Source: Planctomyces sp. SH-PL62 (lineage in GTDB: Bacteria; Planctomycetota; Planctomycetia; Planctomycetales; Planctomycetaceae). From it: a stretch of DNA of 53,315 nucleotides. The notes beneath the pieces are model-generated. The model searched no databases, had not been told where the DNA came from, and worked only from the letters and a program-made list of their open reading frames with translations. The stretch is taken from the NCBI GenBank assembly GCA_945893075.1, contig CAMDDX010000008.1:1-53315 (forward strand), in the 5' to 3' direction. The translations under genes were made by a program, and so were the position numbers. Each line of letters starts with the position of its first letter. The stretch's first letter is position 1. Shown in pieces: positions 1 to 7,827 of the stretch.

Positions 1-57
1 ATCCAGAATCCGCCCGCCGACATCGGGCGACAACGTCGAGCTTCCATGCTCTCTCAT
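1..57 (-). CDS. Start of an unidentified gene leaving the left edge
   Basis: Only the first 19 codons are visible (begins MREHGSSTLSPDV), so the product cannot be named. The start is well supported: on the minus strand a perfect AAGGAGG ribosome binding site lies about 8 bases upstream of the ATG at 57, stronger than that of most genes in this window. The following spacer (58-100) holds a short inverted repeat, GTCACAGCCTC/GAGGCTGTGAC, that could act in regulation of this gene. The role is unknown. Confidence 0.5.
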   Translation of the reverse strand, partial: MREHGSSTLSPDVGGRILD

Positions 58-320
58 CGTCACAGCCTCCTTGATACTTGGTGATGGACCAATCACAAGT
101 TATCACGAGGCTGTGACTTTCAACTAACCGAACGGTATTGCGGTTACACAGCATGAACAGGGGCTAGCGCCGCGCGGCTAATTTTCGGAATGCGGATGAG
201 ATAGATAGACTCCCATTCGTCACGGAGGCACGCCTTGAGCGAAGCAAACGTCGTGGTCAAAGTATGCCACCGCATGTCTGGATGTCGAACTCGCCAACTC
301 AACGCTGCGGAAAACTAACG
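58..320. other. Spacer between divergent genes
   Basis: About 260 bases between the gene leaving the left edge and the DUF1579 gene. It holds an inverted repeat of roughly 11 bases around 59-117 and a half copy of the AGCCGCAGGGCGCTAGCCCC family at 156-180. Nothing else convincing was seen; both promoters should lie here. Confidence 0.4.
156..180. repeat. Half copy of the GGGGCTAGCGCC hairpin family
   Basis: The stretch containing GGGGCTAGCGCC followed by CGCGGCT matches one arm of the perfect inverted repeat at 18476-18534. The second arm is absent, so this is a solo or decayed half-element. Confidence 0.5.
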
Positions 321-800
321 ATGCACGGAGAACCTCAGAAAGAACATCAGTGGCTTCAAAGACTCGTCGGCGAATGGACCTTCGAGGGCGAATGCAGCAT
401 GGGACCGGATCAACCGCCGATGAAATCAACAGGCAGCGAAGTGGTCCGGTCGCTTGGAGGGCTGTGGACCATTGGTGAAGGACAGGGCGAGATGCCGGAG
501 GGCGGCACTTGCCAATCGATCATGAAGCTCGGCTATGACCCGCAAACGAAACGCTTCGTGGGGACGTTCATCGCGTCGGTGATGACTCGCCTGTGGGTTT
601 ACGACGGCTCACTGGACGCGGCCGAGAAGGTGCTCACGCTGGACACCGAGGGGCCGAAATTCACGGGCGAGGGACTGGCCAAGTACCAGGACATCATCGA
701 GTTCGTCAGCGACGATCACCGCACGCTCTCGTCGCAAATCCTCGGCGACGACGGCCAATGGCACCCCTTCATGAAGGCTCTCTACCGGCAGAAGAAGTAG
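321..800 (+). CDS. DUF1579 family protein
   Basis: A 159-residue soluble protein. The pattern 'HQWLQRLVGEWTFEGE' near the N-terminus, 'GLWTIGEGQGEM' around residues 48-59 and 'LGYDPQTKRFVGT' around 70-82 is typical of DUF1579, a lipocalin-like beta-barrel family of unknown function common in planctomycetes. I chose the ATG at 321 because the family normally begins a few residues before the HxWL motif; an in-frame start at 264 would add an unrelated leader. No signal peptide or membrane segment is visible. It stands alone, followed by a convergent small gene. The family call is solid, the biochemical role unknown. Confidence 0.8.
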   Translation: MHGEPQKEHQWLQRLVGEWTFEGECSMGPDQPPMKSTGSEVVRSLGGLWTIGEGQGEMPEGGTCQSIMKLGYDPQTKRFVGTFIASVMTRLWVYDGSLDAAEKVLTLDTEGPKFTGEGLAKYQDIIEFVSDDHRTLSSQILGDDGQWHPFMKALYRQKK

Positions 801-843
801 CTTGCCGGCTTGTGGAATGTGTCACAGCGTTCGACGGGAATGC

Positions 844-1155
844 TCATGCCGGTTGCGTCGCCGACTTTTGGATCAACTGGCGTTGCAGGTCCGCGATCTC
901 TTGTCGCACCACCGCATTCTCAGCCGAGAGGGTTTGGATGCGTTGCGTGACGCTTTGCAGTTGAGCCGTCGCCTGGACCACCTGAGCTTCTAGCTCGGCC
1001 AACTTCGGCGAGGCGACTGTCCGCGCGAGCACAGCACCCTCGTCCCGATCCAAACGAGCGTACCACCGCTCCAACTCGGCCTGTTCCTGGTTCGACAACG
1101 CCTCGCCACGAGTCAGCTTGTCGTGCAACACTCGGCCCTGTTCTTCGCTCGTCAT
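844..1155 (-). CDS. Small coiled-coil protein, hypothetical
   Basis: A 103-residue protein. The N-terminal half (EEQGRVLHDKLTRGEALSNQEQAELERWY) has a pattern often seen in planctomycete and cyanobacterial small proteins; the C-terminal half (about residues 50-98) is a heptad-rich coiled coil with QVVQATAQLQSVTQRIQ-like repeats. There is no signal peptide. It lies tail to tail with the DUF1579 gene. It may be a structural or partner protein, but nothing in the context defines a job. Confidence 0.6.
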   Translation of the reverse strand: MTSEEQGRVLHDKLTRGEALSNQEQAELERWYARLDRDEGAVLARTVASPKLAELEAQVVQATAQLQSVTQRIQTLSAENAVVRQEIADLQRQLIQKSATQPA

Positions 1156-1292
1156 GGTGATTCTCGCCGTCGTTATTCAGCAAATGATCCCAATGCAGTA
1201 CCGAGATCAAAAATTCTCGCTGGCCGAGATTCTATACCACCGCCATCGACCATCAGCACAGGTAAAAACACAAATGCCGCCCGCGCGTTTCG

Positions 1293-2180
1293 CTATTCTC
1301 CGAAACCATGCTTTTGGCGATGACGTGCCAGATACGTCGCCGTTTTCTCTGAGGGCTTCTTGAGTAGCGCTCGCGTATCGAGGCCGAAGATTTTTCGCTC
1401 CGATTCGGTCAACTTCGTCGCGACAAGCAAGCGGCCGGACGAGTCGAATGAAATCAGTCCGGTATCAAATAGCGCGTCAAGGCTCGCAATCAATGGAAGA
1501 CCGTTGTTCGGATCCAGTCGTTCTTCGTCCGTTGAATCGCGCCAAGGCAGAATGTGCGACGCTCTGATCGCTTCTCGTGTGCTCGAACCCGTTACAGCGC
1601 AACAGTGCTCCCATCGCTTCAAGACTTCGGTTCGAAACCACCCTTGGCCGATCCTAGTATCCACTAGGGTGGACTTTGTCGTAGTTTCGATATTTCGGTG
1701 GTCGATTTCGGCGAGGTCTTCGATCAGCGTGCGTTCTGCGGATTGATCCTCGGCAGGCGGAGATTCGATACTTACAGGCGATGGGGTACTGACTTTTGTG
1801 GCTGAAACTTCTTCGGTCGGCGGAGCTGCTTTCTGATTCGTACTGGGCTTGTGCGAGCTAAACGAAAGGAGTGGACCACCAACCGCCTCGTCGAAAGAAG
1901 CCTTTGCAGTGCGATAGCGACGGCAATTATCCTCGCCCTCTTTTCCATTTCCTCGTGGCCAACATTCCTTTTTGAACTTCTCGAACAAGCCATGCTGCCG
2001 AAACAATTCGATGAAATACCCGCGGCGAACATCAGTTTGACGATTCTTAAATTGACTCCAATTGTCCTTCTGACGCTCCACCATTTTGTCGATTTGCTCT
2101 GCCTCTTTCGTGAGTCCATGCAACTCTGCAAATTTATGTGCCTTAGGTGCCGGCAATGTCGGGCCACTGATCTGTGTCAT
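1293..2180 (-). CDS. HNH endonuclease (HNH_2-like)
   Basis: A 295-residue protein with a C-terminal HNH_2-type nuclease domain: 'WEHCCAVTGSSTREAIRASHILPWRD' (about residues 190-215), then 'LDPNNGLPLIASLDALFDTGLISF' (about 221-244). The AxHI-PW histidine and the N-GL-L----D--F-G- block are the catalytic and metal-binding core of this family. The N-terminal 100 residues are a separate, basic region with 'FKKECWPRGNGKE', followed by a Pro/Ser-rich linker (about 110-150). Such proteins often act as stand-alone restriction or mobile-element nucleases. It begins 36 bases beyond the displaced serS tail, so it may once have been the normal downstream neighbour of serS. Confidence 0.85.
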   Translation of the reverse strand: MTQISGPTLPAPKAHKFAELHGLTKEAEQIDKMVERQKDNWSQFKNRQTDVRRGYFIELFRQHGLFEKFKKECWPRGNGKEGEDNCRRYRTAKASFDEAVGGPLLSFSSHKPSTNQKAAPPTEEVSATKVSTPSPVSIESPPAEDQSAERTLIEDLAEIDHRNIETTTKSTLVDTRIGQGWFRTEVLKRWEHCCAVTGSSTREAIRASHILPWRDSTDEERLDPNNGLPLIASLDALFDTGLISFDSSGRLLVATKLTESERKIFGLDTRALLKKPSEKTATYLARHRQKHGFGE

Positions 2181-2216
2181 GGCGGTATCCTATTCAGAAT
2201 CAGAAACTGAGGGTTC

Positions 2217-2344
2217 TCACCCAATCCGCTCAATCCCCATCCACTTTCTCAGCACTTCCGGGATGACGATGCTGCCATCGGGTTGTTGGTGATTTTTGAG
2301 GAGGCGATCATGGCTCGCGTGATCGCGACAGCGGTGCGGTTGAG
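2217..2344 (-). pseudogene. Displaced, decayed copy of the serS 3' end
   Basis: This segment aligns with the last 41-42 codons of serS (3516-3644) at about 91% identity by eye: roughly 10 substitutions and one single-base gap over 125 columns, offset 1300 bases. It keeps the terminal codons ('WMGIERIG') and an in-frame stop (TGA at 2219-2217, where the intact gene uses TAA), but the one-base gap breaks the frame further up and homology stops abruptly at 2344. It is a gene tail without a gene body, in direct orientation relative to the intact copy. Confidence 0.85.
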
Positions 2345-2359
2345 TTCGCCATTCGGCTG

Positions 2360-2578
2360 TTACATGGGATCGCTGATGATCTGGTTGACGCCTTCGTGGT
2401 CAAAAATTGCAGGGACTCCGCCGGAGCCAGCGTACACGCCCACTCCGTCGCGGACGGCGATTGCATCAGAACGGTCAACCTCAACGCGATCACCATTGAT
2501 CAATGCGATCTCGAATGGGCGGAACGGAGTCCGTCGCTTCAACGAGAGCAGAGTTTTGTCAAAGGCTTCAGAGGACAA
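2360..2578 (-). CDS. Small hypothetical protein
   Basis: A 72-residue protein starting at a TTG with GGGAG eight bases upstream. The core 'RRTPFRPFEIALINGDRVEV' followed by 'HEGVNQI' matches a small uncharacterised family I associate with planctomycetes. It has no signal peptide or membrane segment. It lies between the two copies of the serS tail, together with the Rpn-like gene, and is transcribed in the same direction with 35 bases between them. Confidence 0.6.
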   Translation of the reverse strand: MSSEAFDKTLLSLKRRTPFRPFEIALINGDRVEVDRSDAIAVRDGVGVYAGSGGVPAIFDHEGVNQIISDPM

Positions 2579-2613
2579 TTCGATTCTCCCAGCTTTGAAG
2601 ATTGAATCAGTGG

Positions 2614-3480
2614 CTACCGCGTTTTTGTCACTCGGCTGGATTTCGTGCGCGGCTTAGCCTGCGATGCTTTCTTGGCCGGCGATCGAGCCAATCGCTGCTC
2701 CGCTTTGCGAACAATCGTGCGGAGCTGTTCCGTCGGCATTGCGGCGAGAAATTCGTCCGGTGATATCGCGGCGAGCAATTCGTCCGGCGATATTCCGGCG
2801 AGACGCTCTTTGGGACTTAACGAGTCGAGATGGGCTTTCGTGACGTCACGCCAAAAGTCTTGTTTGGTGTAAGGCATGGCAACTCCCTCTTCTTTGTAGT
2901 TCTCGTAAAGCAGTTTTAAGAGCGAACTGGCTTCGCTGTGTTGTTGCCGACGAAATCGCCCAGCAGCGTAATCTACTCGTTCGCGATCGGCGCTGAACAG
3001 ATTCCAAACGGCGTTGCGGTCGTCGGTCGGCATCTCATTGAGCACCAACAAGCGAATCGTGTCTGTGCCCCACGGAACGTCGTAGACACCAGGACCGATC
3101 GTTTGCCAAACAACTTGAGTCGCCAGCTTCTGGGGATACCGCGTACAAACGGCGAATAACCGAAACGACGCCTCTGGCAACAACCGGTCTAACGAGGGGC
3201 TCACTTGTTTGCGGTAATTGACCGAATGGGCCGCCAGTTCCTTGAGTGCCCAGCCATCAAGCGGCTCGCGCAGCGACTTGTACGTCACCAGATTGTGGTC
3301 GGCGAGCGGACCCAGCCCGTCCGGCAACTCGCGTGGTTGAGGCCCTTTCCCACGGCGAACGACCACAATGTCCAACAACTGTTGCTTAACCGACAGGTCC
3401 AACTCCAACACGACCTCCCAAGCCGTGCCGGCCAAGAGGTCAGTCAATGCGATGCCGAAGAGTCGGTGCCACGGAATCAT
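2614..3480 (-). CDS. Rpn/PD-(D/E)XK nuclease-like protein
   Basis: A 288-residue protein of a planctomycete family resembling the Rpn (YhgA-like) recombination-promoting nucleases. The N-terminal half carries the likely PD-(D/E)XK core: 'WEVVLELDLSVKQQLLDIVVV' elements (about residues 21-42) and 'NLVTYKS' (about 63-69). The C-terminal part has tandem 'ISPDE(L/F)LAA' repeats (around residues 230-250, coded by 27-base DNA repeats at 2741-2803), then a basic tail. The family is usually cytoplasmic and of unknown substrate; Rpn relatives have been linked to recombination. Here the gene is bracketed by direct copies of the serS tail, which makes a mobile history plausible. Assignment to Rpn is by pattern and not certain. 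Confidence 0.6.
   Translation of the reverse strand: MIPWHRLFGIALTDLLAGTAWEVVLELDLSVKQQLLDIVVVRRGKGPQPRELPDGLGPLADHNLVTYKSLREPLDGWALKELAAHSVNYRKQVSPSLDRLLPEASFRLFAVCTRYPQKLATQVVWQTIGPGVYDVPWGTDTIRLLVLNEMPTDDRNAVWNLFSADRERVDYAAGRFRRQQHSEASSLLKLLYENYKEEGVAMPYTKQDFWRDVTKAHLDSLSPKERLAGISPDELLAAISPDEFLAAMPTEQLRTIVRKAEQRLARSPAKKASQAKPRTKSSRVTKTR
2741..2803. repeat. 27-base tandem repeat inside the Rpn-like gene
   Basis: Two near-identical 27-base units (GCGGCGAGAAATTCGTCCGG and onward, 2741-2767 and 2768-2794) and a partial third encode the ISPDE(L/F)LAA repeats of the Rpn-like protein. The number of units is likely to vary between strains. Confidence 0.75.
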
Positions 3481-3515
3481 GCGCGAAGTCCGGTGAATGC
3501 TGCGAGAGTGGCCCG

Positions 3516-4793
3516 TTAGCCGATTCGCTCAATCCCCATCCACTTCCTCAGCACTTCCGGGATGACGATGCTGCCGTCGGGTTGTTGATGGTTTTCGAGC
3601 AGCGCGATCATGGCTCGCGTGATCGCGACGGCGGTGCCGTTGAGCGTGTGGACGAACTGCGTCCCCTTCTTGTCCGGTTGCTTGCAGCGGATGCCGAGCC
3701 GGCGAGATTGAAAATCGGTGCAGTTTGAGGCGGAGGTGATCTCGCCCCACTCGCCCGCTTCGCCGCGGCCGGGCATCCAGGCTTCGAGGTCGAATTTTCG
3801 GTACGCCGGCCCGCCCAGGTCGCCGCTGGCGATGTCGAGCACTCGGTACGGAATCCCCAAGCCTTGGAAAATGTCTTCCTCGATGCTCAGGATCAGTTCG
3901 TGGAACTTGTTGGACTCGGCGAGGTCCGGCGCGGTGAAGCCGAACATCTCGACCTTCGTGAATTGATGTACGCGGTAGATCCCCTTCGTCGCCTTGCCGT
4001 GAGCACCCGCTTCGGTGCGGAAGCAGTGCGAGATGCCGGCGTACTTCAGCGGCAACTTTTCGATGTCGAGGATGTGATCCTTCAACATGCCGCCGAGCGT
4101 GATCTCGGCCGTCGCGACGAGGCTCAGGTCGGTCCCCGTGATCGAATAAATCTGCGTCTCCGGCCCGCGCGGCATGTAGCCAGTCCCTTCGAGCACATCC
4201 ATGCGAGCGAGGTCCGGTGTCGTATGCAGAGTGAACCCGGCCGTGCGCAGTTTGTCGACGGCGTACTGAATCAACGCCAGTTCGAGCAGCACCGCTTCGT
4301 TCTTCAAGAAGTAGAAGCCGTGCCCGGTGACTCGCGCTCCTGCTTCGAGGTCGATGAGATCGTGCTTCTCGGCGAGTGCGACGTGATCGAGAGCCTTGAA
4401 GTCGAACTTTTTAATCTCTCCGACGATCCGCAGAACTTTGCTGTCCGCTTCCTGACCGACCGGAGCATCGGGATGCGTCATATTCGGGATGCCGACGAGT
4501 ACCTCGCGCAGTTGCGGTTCGACATCAGCGACTTGCTTCTCGTTGGCGGCGATGGCTTCTCGCAGCTCTTTACCGCGCGCGATCAGCTTTTGCTTTTCGT
4601 CGGCGTCTTTCGTCTTCGGAATCTGGGACGAGATTTCTTTTTGGTCGCGCCGCAGATTATCTCCCTCGACGATTAACTTGCTGCGCTGATCGCGAAGAGT
4701 GAGAAGTTGGCTAAGGTCCACGGCCACGCCACGATGGCGACAGTTTTGTTCGACGGCTTCGCGGTTCTCGCAGACGAATTGCAGGTCGAGCAT
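3516..4793 (-). CDS. serS: Seryl-tRNA synthetase
   Basis: Charges tRNA-Ser with serine in the cytoplasm. The 425-residue length is standard. The N-terminal ~105 residues form the helical tRNA-binding arm (coiled coil rich in K/E). The class II core shows motif 2 'FRTEAGAHGKATKGIYRVHQF' elements around residues 260-280 and motif 3 'LNGTAVAITRAMIALLEN' near the C-terminus. I chose the ATG at 4793 (MLDLQFV), the usual SerRS start; the longer frame upstream only translates the repeat at 4802-4878, whose end contributes the AAGGGGAAG ribosome-binding stretch. The upstream neighbour is the M24 peptidase, 86 bases away. A degenerate second copy of its last 41 codons lies at 2217-2344. Confidence 0.97.
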   Translation of the reverse strand: MLDLQFVCENREAVEQNCRHRGVAVDLSQLLTLRDQRSKLIVEGDNLRRDQKEISSQIPKTKDADEKQKLIARGKELREAIAANEKQVADVEPQLREVLVGIPNMTHPDAPVGQEADSKVLRIVGEIKKFDFKALDHVALAEKHDLIDLEAGARVTGHGFYFLKNEAVLLELALIQYAVDKLRTAGFTLHTTPDLARMDVLEGTGYMPRGPETQIYSITGTDLSLVATAEITLGGMLKDHILDIEKLPLKYAGISHCFRTEAGAHGKATKGIYRVHQFTKVEMFGFTAPDLAESNKFHELILSIEEDIFQGLGIPYRVLDIASGDLGGPAYRKFDLEAWMPGRGEAGEWGEITSASNCTDFQSRRLGIRCKQPDKKGTQFVHTLNGTAVAITRAMIALLENHQQPDGSIVIPEVLRKWMGIERIG

Positions 4794-4801
4794 GTCTTCC
4801 C

Positions 4802-4878
4802 CTTTGGAGTGCGGCGGGTCATCGCCGCTTTCTTTGTCTTCCGAAAATCCAAAGCGGTGCTGACACACCGCACTCCAA
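4802..4878. repeat. GGAG-headed double hairpin filling the pepP-like/serS spacer
   Basis: Arms TTTGGAGTGCGGCG... and ...CGCACTCCAA form an imperfect inverted repeat; each arm contains its own small palindrome (GCGGCG/CGCCGC). The element occupies practically the whole gap between the M24 peptidase stop (4880) and the serS start (4793). It belongs to the same family as 43899-44026. A REP-like GGAG head is present at both outer ends. Confidence 0.75.
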
Positions 4879-4879
4879 T

Positions 4880-6034
4880 TTAGTCCAAAGCGATGATGTG
4901 GTTGCTGAGTCGGCGGTAGCCGGTTTCGGTGATGAGATAATTGTGCTCAATGCGGACTCCGCCGACGCCCGCGACGTACAAGCCGGGTTCGAGCGTGACG
5001 ACATCGCCGGCTTCGAGGATGTCTTCGGATTCCGGGACGAGAATCGGTGCTTCCGGATGCGCGAGGCCGATGCCGTGGCCGGCGTGGTGTGTGAGCTTGT
5101 TGTAGCCCTGAGCCGCGAAGGACGAATTGACGTACTGAGCACTCGCGGCGTGGTAGACATCGGCGGCTCGTGCGCCGGCTTTGAAGACTTTTTCTCCGGC
5201 GGCCATCGCGGCTTGGCAGACGGCGAAGACTTCACGCTGTTGAGCCGACGGCGTGCCGATCGCGACGACGTTTGTGAAGTCGCTGCGATAGCCCTCCAAA
5301 CTCAGCGAGTAATCGAGAACGAACATCTCACCGTTTTCGAGAACGTGTTGAGTTGGCAAGCCTCCTGCTTTGGGAGCGGTGGCGCTGGAGACTCGGAAGT
5401 CACCGTAGACGACACCGACTCGGCCAGCGGCTTGGAGCGTCGCGGATTGGACGCCGCGATAGACGTCGAGTTCGGTCATCCCGGCTTTGATGTTCTCGCG
5501 AGCCCAAGCTTGCCCAGCATCGGTGGCTCGCATGCACTGCTCCATCAGCGCGATCTCGTCCGGATCTTTGTTCCGTCGCAATCTTCTCAGCAACGTGCCG
5601 AGTTCGACGGGGGCGAGTTCCACATTGCCGGCTCCGATGGCGTTGAGGGCTCCAACCGGGAGCCATTCCGCTTCGATGGCTCCCTTGCGGCCACGCAGTT
5701 TTCCGGCGACTTGCTGCACCGCCTTGAACAAGACGTGATCGCGGTTGGTGACCGAGTGCTGGTGGTCGTACCAAGTCTCAGCGATCTTCTCGACTTCGAG
5801 CGGATCACCGATACCTGACTTCAACGCAAAGTTATCTCCCAGCAGCGAGGCTTTGCCGTCTCGTTCGAGCAGCAGCAACGCCCGCTCGCCGCCGGAAAAG
5901 CTGAACGCCGGAATCCAAAAGTTCGCGAGGTATTTGACGTGCCGCGGATCGGCGATCAGCAACCATTCGACGTCGTTCGGTATGACGCTCCAGAGTCGGG
6001 CGCGACGAGAGAGACAGCCTTCTTTGGTGAGCAT
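4880..6034 (-). CDS. M24 family Xaa-Pro aminopeptidase
   Basis: Cleaves N-terminal residues preceding proline (aminopeptidase P/prolidase group), a cytoplasmic two-metal enzyme. The 384-residue protein has a creatinase-like N-terminal domain (about 1-150) and the pita-bread catalytic domain (about 155-384). Metal ligands are visible: D241 (FVLDYS), D252 (SDFTN), H320 (HHAGHGIG), E349 (LEPG) and E363 (RIEHN). The set is complete, so it should be active. It is followed by serS after 86 bases made up of a repeat element, so co-transcription is likely. Aminopeptidase P versus prolidase cannot be decided from motifs alone. Confidence 0.92.
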   Translation of the reverse strand: MLTKEGCLSRRARLWSVIPNDVEWLLIADPRHVKYLANFWIPAFSFSGGERALLLLERDGKASLLGDNFALKSGIGDPLEVEKIAETWYDHQHSVTNRDHVLFKAVQQVAGKLRGRKGAIEAEWLPVGALNAIGAGNVELAPVELGTLLRRLRRNKDPDEIALMEQCMRATDAGQAWARENIKAGMTELDVYRGVQSATLQAAGRVGVVYGDFRVSSATAPKAGGLPTQHVLENGEMFVLDYSLSLEGYRSDFTNVVAIGTPSAQQREVFAVCQAAMAAGEKVFKAGARAADVYHAASAQYVNSSFAAQGYNKLTHHAGHGIGLAHPEAPILVPESEDILEAGDVVTLEPGLYVAGVGGVRIEHNYLITETGYRRLSNHIIALD

Positions 6035-6081
6035 GAGCGACTCCTAAGTTGAATGACAAATGAGGTCACTTGTTTTTAACG

Positions 6082-6495
6082 CTATTCAATTTCTGCGACG
6101 ACCGTGTCGGGGTCTCTTGGGCGAAGTTCGCCGCTCACACAGTCGGCCACAAGATCCAACTCTTCCATCACGATGGCACCAATCAATGCTGTGGTGCGTT
6201 GTGGTTCGAGGACTGCCGAGAATGCTCCCGTTCGGTTGCCGAGCTTCAGCCAAACGTTGTGAACGGTCGCACGCGTTGCCGTTCGTTGGTCGGCATACTT
6301 GACCGTGATCGGATTCCCGTCGGGACAGCCCAATTCGCGAGCCACCGACTCTGGCAGGACCAGTTTGGCCGCCCCCGTGTCAACGACACCTTCGATCTGA
6401 ACGCGGCGGACTTTGTCGTCAGCAAGCTGTCCTTGCCCGGCGAGAATCAGGTCAACTTCATTTGCTAATTCCAAGGTGGCTTTGAATCGTCCCAT
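6082..6495 (-). CDS. Retropepsin-like aspartic protease domain protein
   Basis: A 137-residue single-domain protein. 'EGVVDTGAAKLVLPE' (about residues 36-50) is the catalytic D-T-G-A flap-loop signature of retropepsin-like aspartic proteases; 'LIGAIVMEELDLVAD' near residue 115 is the matching hydrophobic GxxxLxxL element. Such proteins must dimerise to form an active site. The start at 6495 (MGRFKATL) is preferred because the longer frame adds an unrelated leader. It sits between trxB and the M24 peptidase on the same strand (gaps about 50 bases). A second, different retropepsin-like gene is at 24973. The substrate is unknown. Confidence 0.75.
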   Translation of the reverse strand: MGRFKATLELANEVDLILAGQGQLADDKVRRVQIEGVVDTGAAKLVLPESVARELGCPDGNPITVKYADQRTATRATVHNVWLKLGNRTGAFSAVLEPQRTTALIGAIVMEELDLVADCVSGELRPRDPDTVVAEIE

Positions 6496-6544
6496 GATCG
6501 TTCTCCCGAAGGTCGTCGGCAGTTGCGCATTTGAACAACAACAA

Positions 6545-7606
6545 TTATTCAAGCCCCTTGGAGGCAAGCCAGCGTTCGGCGTCGAGGGCGGCTTGGCAGC
6601 CGCTGCCGGCGGCGGTGATGGCTTGGCGGTAGTAGTCGTCGGCGACGTCGCCGGCGGCGAAGACTCCGTCGATGGTCGTGTAGGTTCGTTGCGCCGTCGT
6701 CCAAACGATGTACTTCTTCTCGGTCAGCTTGAGCTGGCCGTTGAGGAAGTCGGTGTTCGGCGTGTGGCCGATTGCACAGAAGTAGCCAGAGCAATCAATT
6801 TGTTCGGACTTCGATTTGTCGAGCGTGCTTTGCAGCCGAACTCCGGTGACGCCGGCCTTCTCGTCGCCGAGGACTTCATCGACCACCGTGTTCCATTTCA
6901 CTTCGATCTTCGGGTTCTTGAGGACTCGTTCGGCCATGATCTTGCTGGCTCGAAACGTGTCGCGGCGATGCGTGATGTAAACCTTTGAAGCGAACTTCGA
7001 GAGGTAGCTGGACTCTTCCATTGCGCTGTCACCGCCGCCGACGACAACCAGCGGTTTGTTGCGGAAGCGCGGCAACGCGCCGTCGCAGACTGCGCACGCT
7101 GAGACGCCACGATTCTTGAAACGCTCTTCGCTGTCCAGGCCGAGATAATTGGCTCGCGCGCCGGTCGCGATGATGACGGATAACGCGCGGATCGTTTGCC
7201 CTTCGAGGGTCTTCAGCACGAACGGATGCTGGCTGAGGTCAACATCGACCACGTCGTCGGTGATGACTCGCGTGCCGAAGTTGGTCGCTTGCTGCCGCAT
7301 CAGTTCGACGAGGTCGGGGCCGTCGATGCCGTGCGAGGCGTCCGGGTTGAGCATCATCTTGCGGTTATCGCTGATCGCGGTTTTGAGGTATTCGTTGAGG
7401 TTGCCGACAGGGAAGCCAGGATAATTCTCGATCTCGCTGGTCAGTGCGAGTTGGCCCTTCGGCAACGTCCCTTTGATCCGGTTTTCCTCGGTCATCGCTC
7501 CTTCGATGCAGAGCGGTTTGAGATTGGCGCGAGCAGAGTAAATCGCGGCGGCCCAGCCGGCTGGGCCGGAGCCGATGATGACGACATGTTCGGGATGATC
7601 AGACAC
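6545..7606 (-). CDS. trxB: Thioredoxin reductase
   Basis: NADPH:thioredoxin oxidoreductase, a cytoplasmic flavoprotein. About 353 residues. The FAD-binding GxGxxG motif ([19 protein letters not shown]) lies at the N-terminus, the redox-active CAVC pair at about residues 171-174, the NADPH-binding GGGDSAMEE soon after and the second FAD motif [13 protein letters not shown] near the end. I prefer the GTG at 7606 ([12 protein letters not shown]), with CTGGAG upstream: the longer frame to 7741 merely translates hairpin repeats in the trxB/glgC spacer. The gene is divergent from glgC. Confidence 0.95.
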   Translation of the reverse strand: MSDHPEHVVIIGSGPAGWAAAIYSARANLKPLCIEGAMTEENRIKGTLPKGQLALTSEIENYPGFPVGNLNEYLKTAISDNRKMMLNPDASHGIDGPDLVELMRQQATNFGTRVITDDVVDVDLSQHPFVLKTLEGQTIRALSVIIATGARANYLGLDSEERFKNRGVSACAVCDGALPRFRNKPLVVVGGGDSAMEESSYLSKFASKVYITHRRDTFRASKIMAERVLKNPKIEVKWNTVVDEVLGDEKAGVTGVRLQSTLDKSKSEQIDCSGYFCAIGHTPNTDFLNGQLKLTEKKYIVWTTAQRTYTTIDGVFAAGDVADDYYRQAITAAGSGCQAALDAERWLASKGLE

Positions 7607-7627
7607 AGGGAAACTCCAGTTTGTTTC

Positions 7628-7702
7628 GTGGAGCACGATTTCATCGTGCTCGTGAGAGGCGTCGGATAATGAGGGACGGGCACGTTGAAAACGTGCCCCA
7701 CG
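7628..7702. repeat. Two hairpins in the trxB/glgC divergent spacer
   Basis: GAGCACGA-TTTCA-TCGTGCTC (7631-7651) and GGGCACGTT-GAAA-ACGTGCCC (7678-7699, followed by CAC) are two separate hairpins. The second resembles the GTGG-headed arms in the ExeA-like gene at 47342-47427. They lie in the 5' regions of both divergent genes, so they could affect transcripts, but they look like members of dispersed families rather than dedicated operators. Confidence 0.6.
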
Positions 7703-7827
7703 TTGGGGCGAACAATAGGCGAATGACGCGGCGGTCGGCAAATCACCGGCGAGTGAATTGCTCCCGCGAAAGAAGTCTTGATAATCCGTCCCCCGGACTC
7801 AGGCACCTTCACGGAAAGAGGCTTCGG

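Noticed and set aside
2217-2344. Reading the serS-tail copy as a real small gene
   Set aside because: It lacks a start and its frame is broken by a one-base gap relative to intact serS.
7607-7741. 45-residue N-terminal extension of trxB
   Set aside because: It translates hairpin repeats in the spacer; TrxB normally begins a few residues before the GxGxxG motif, which fits the GTG at 7606.
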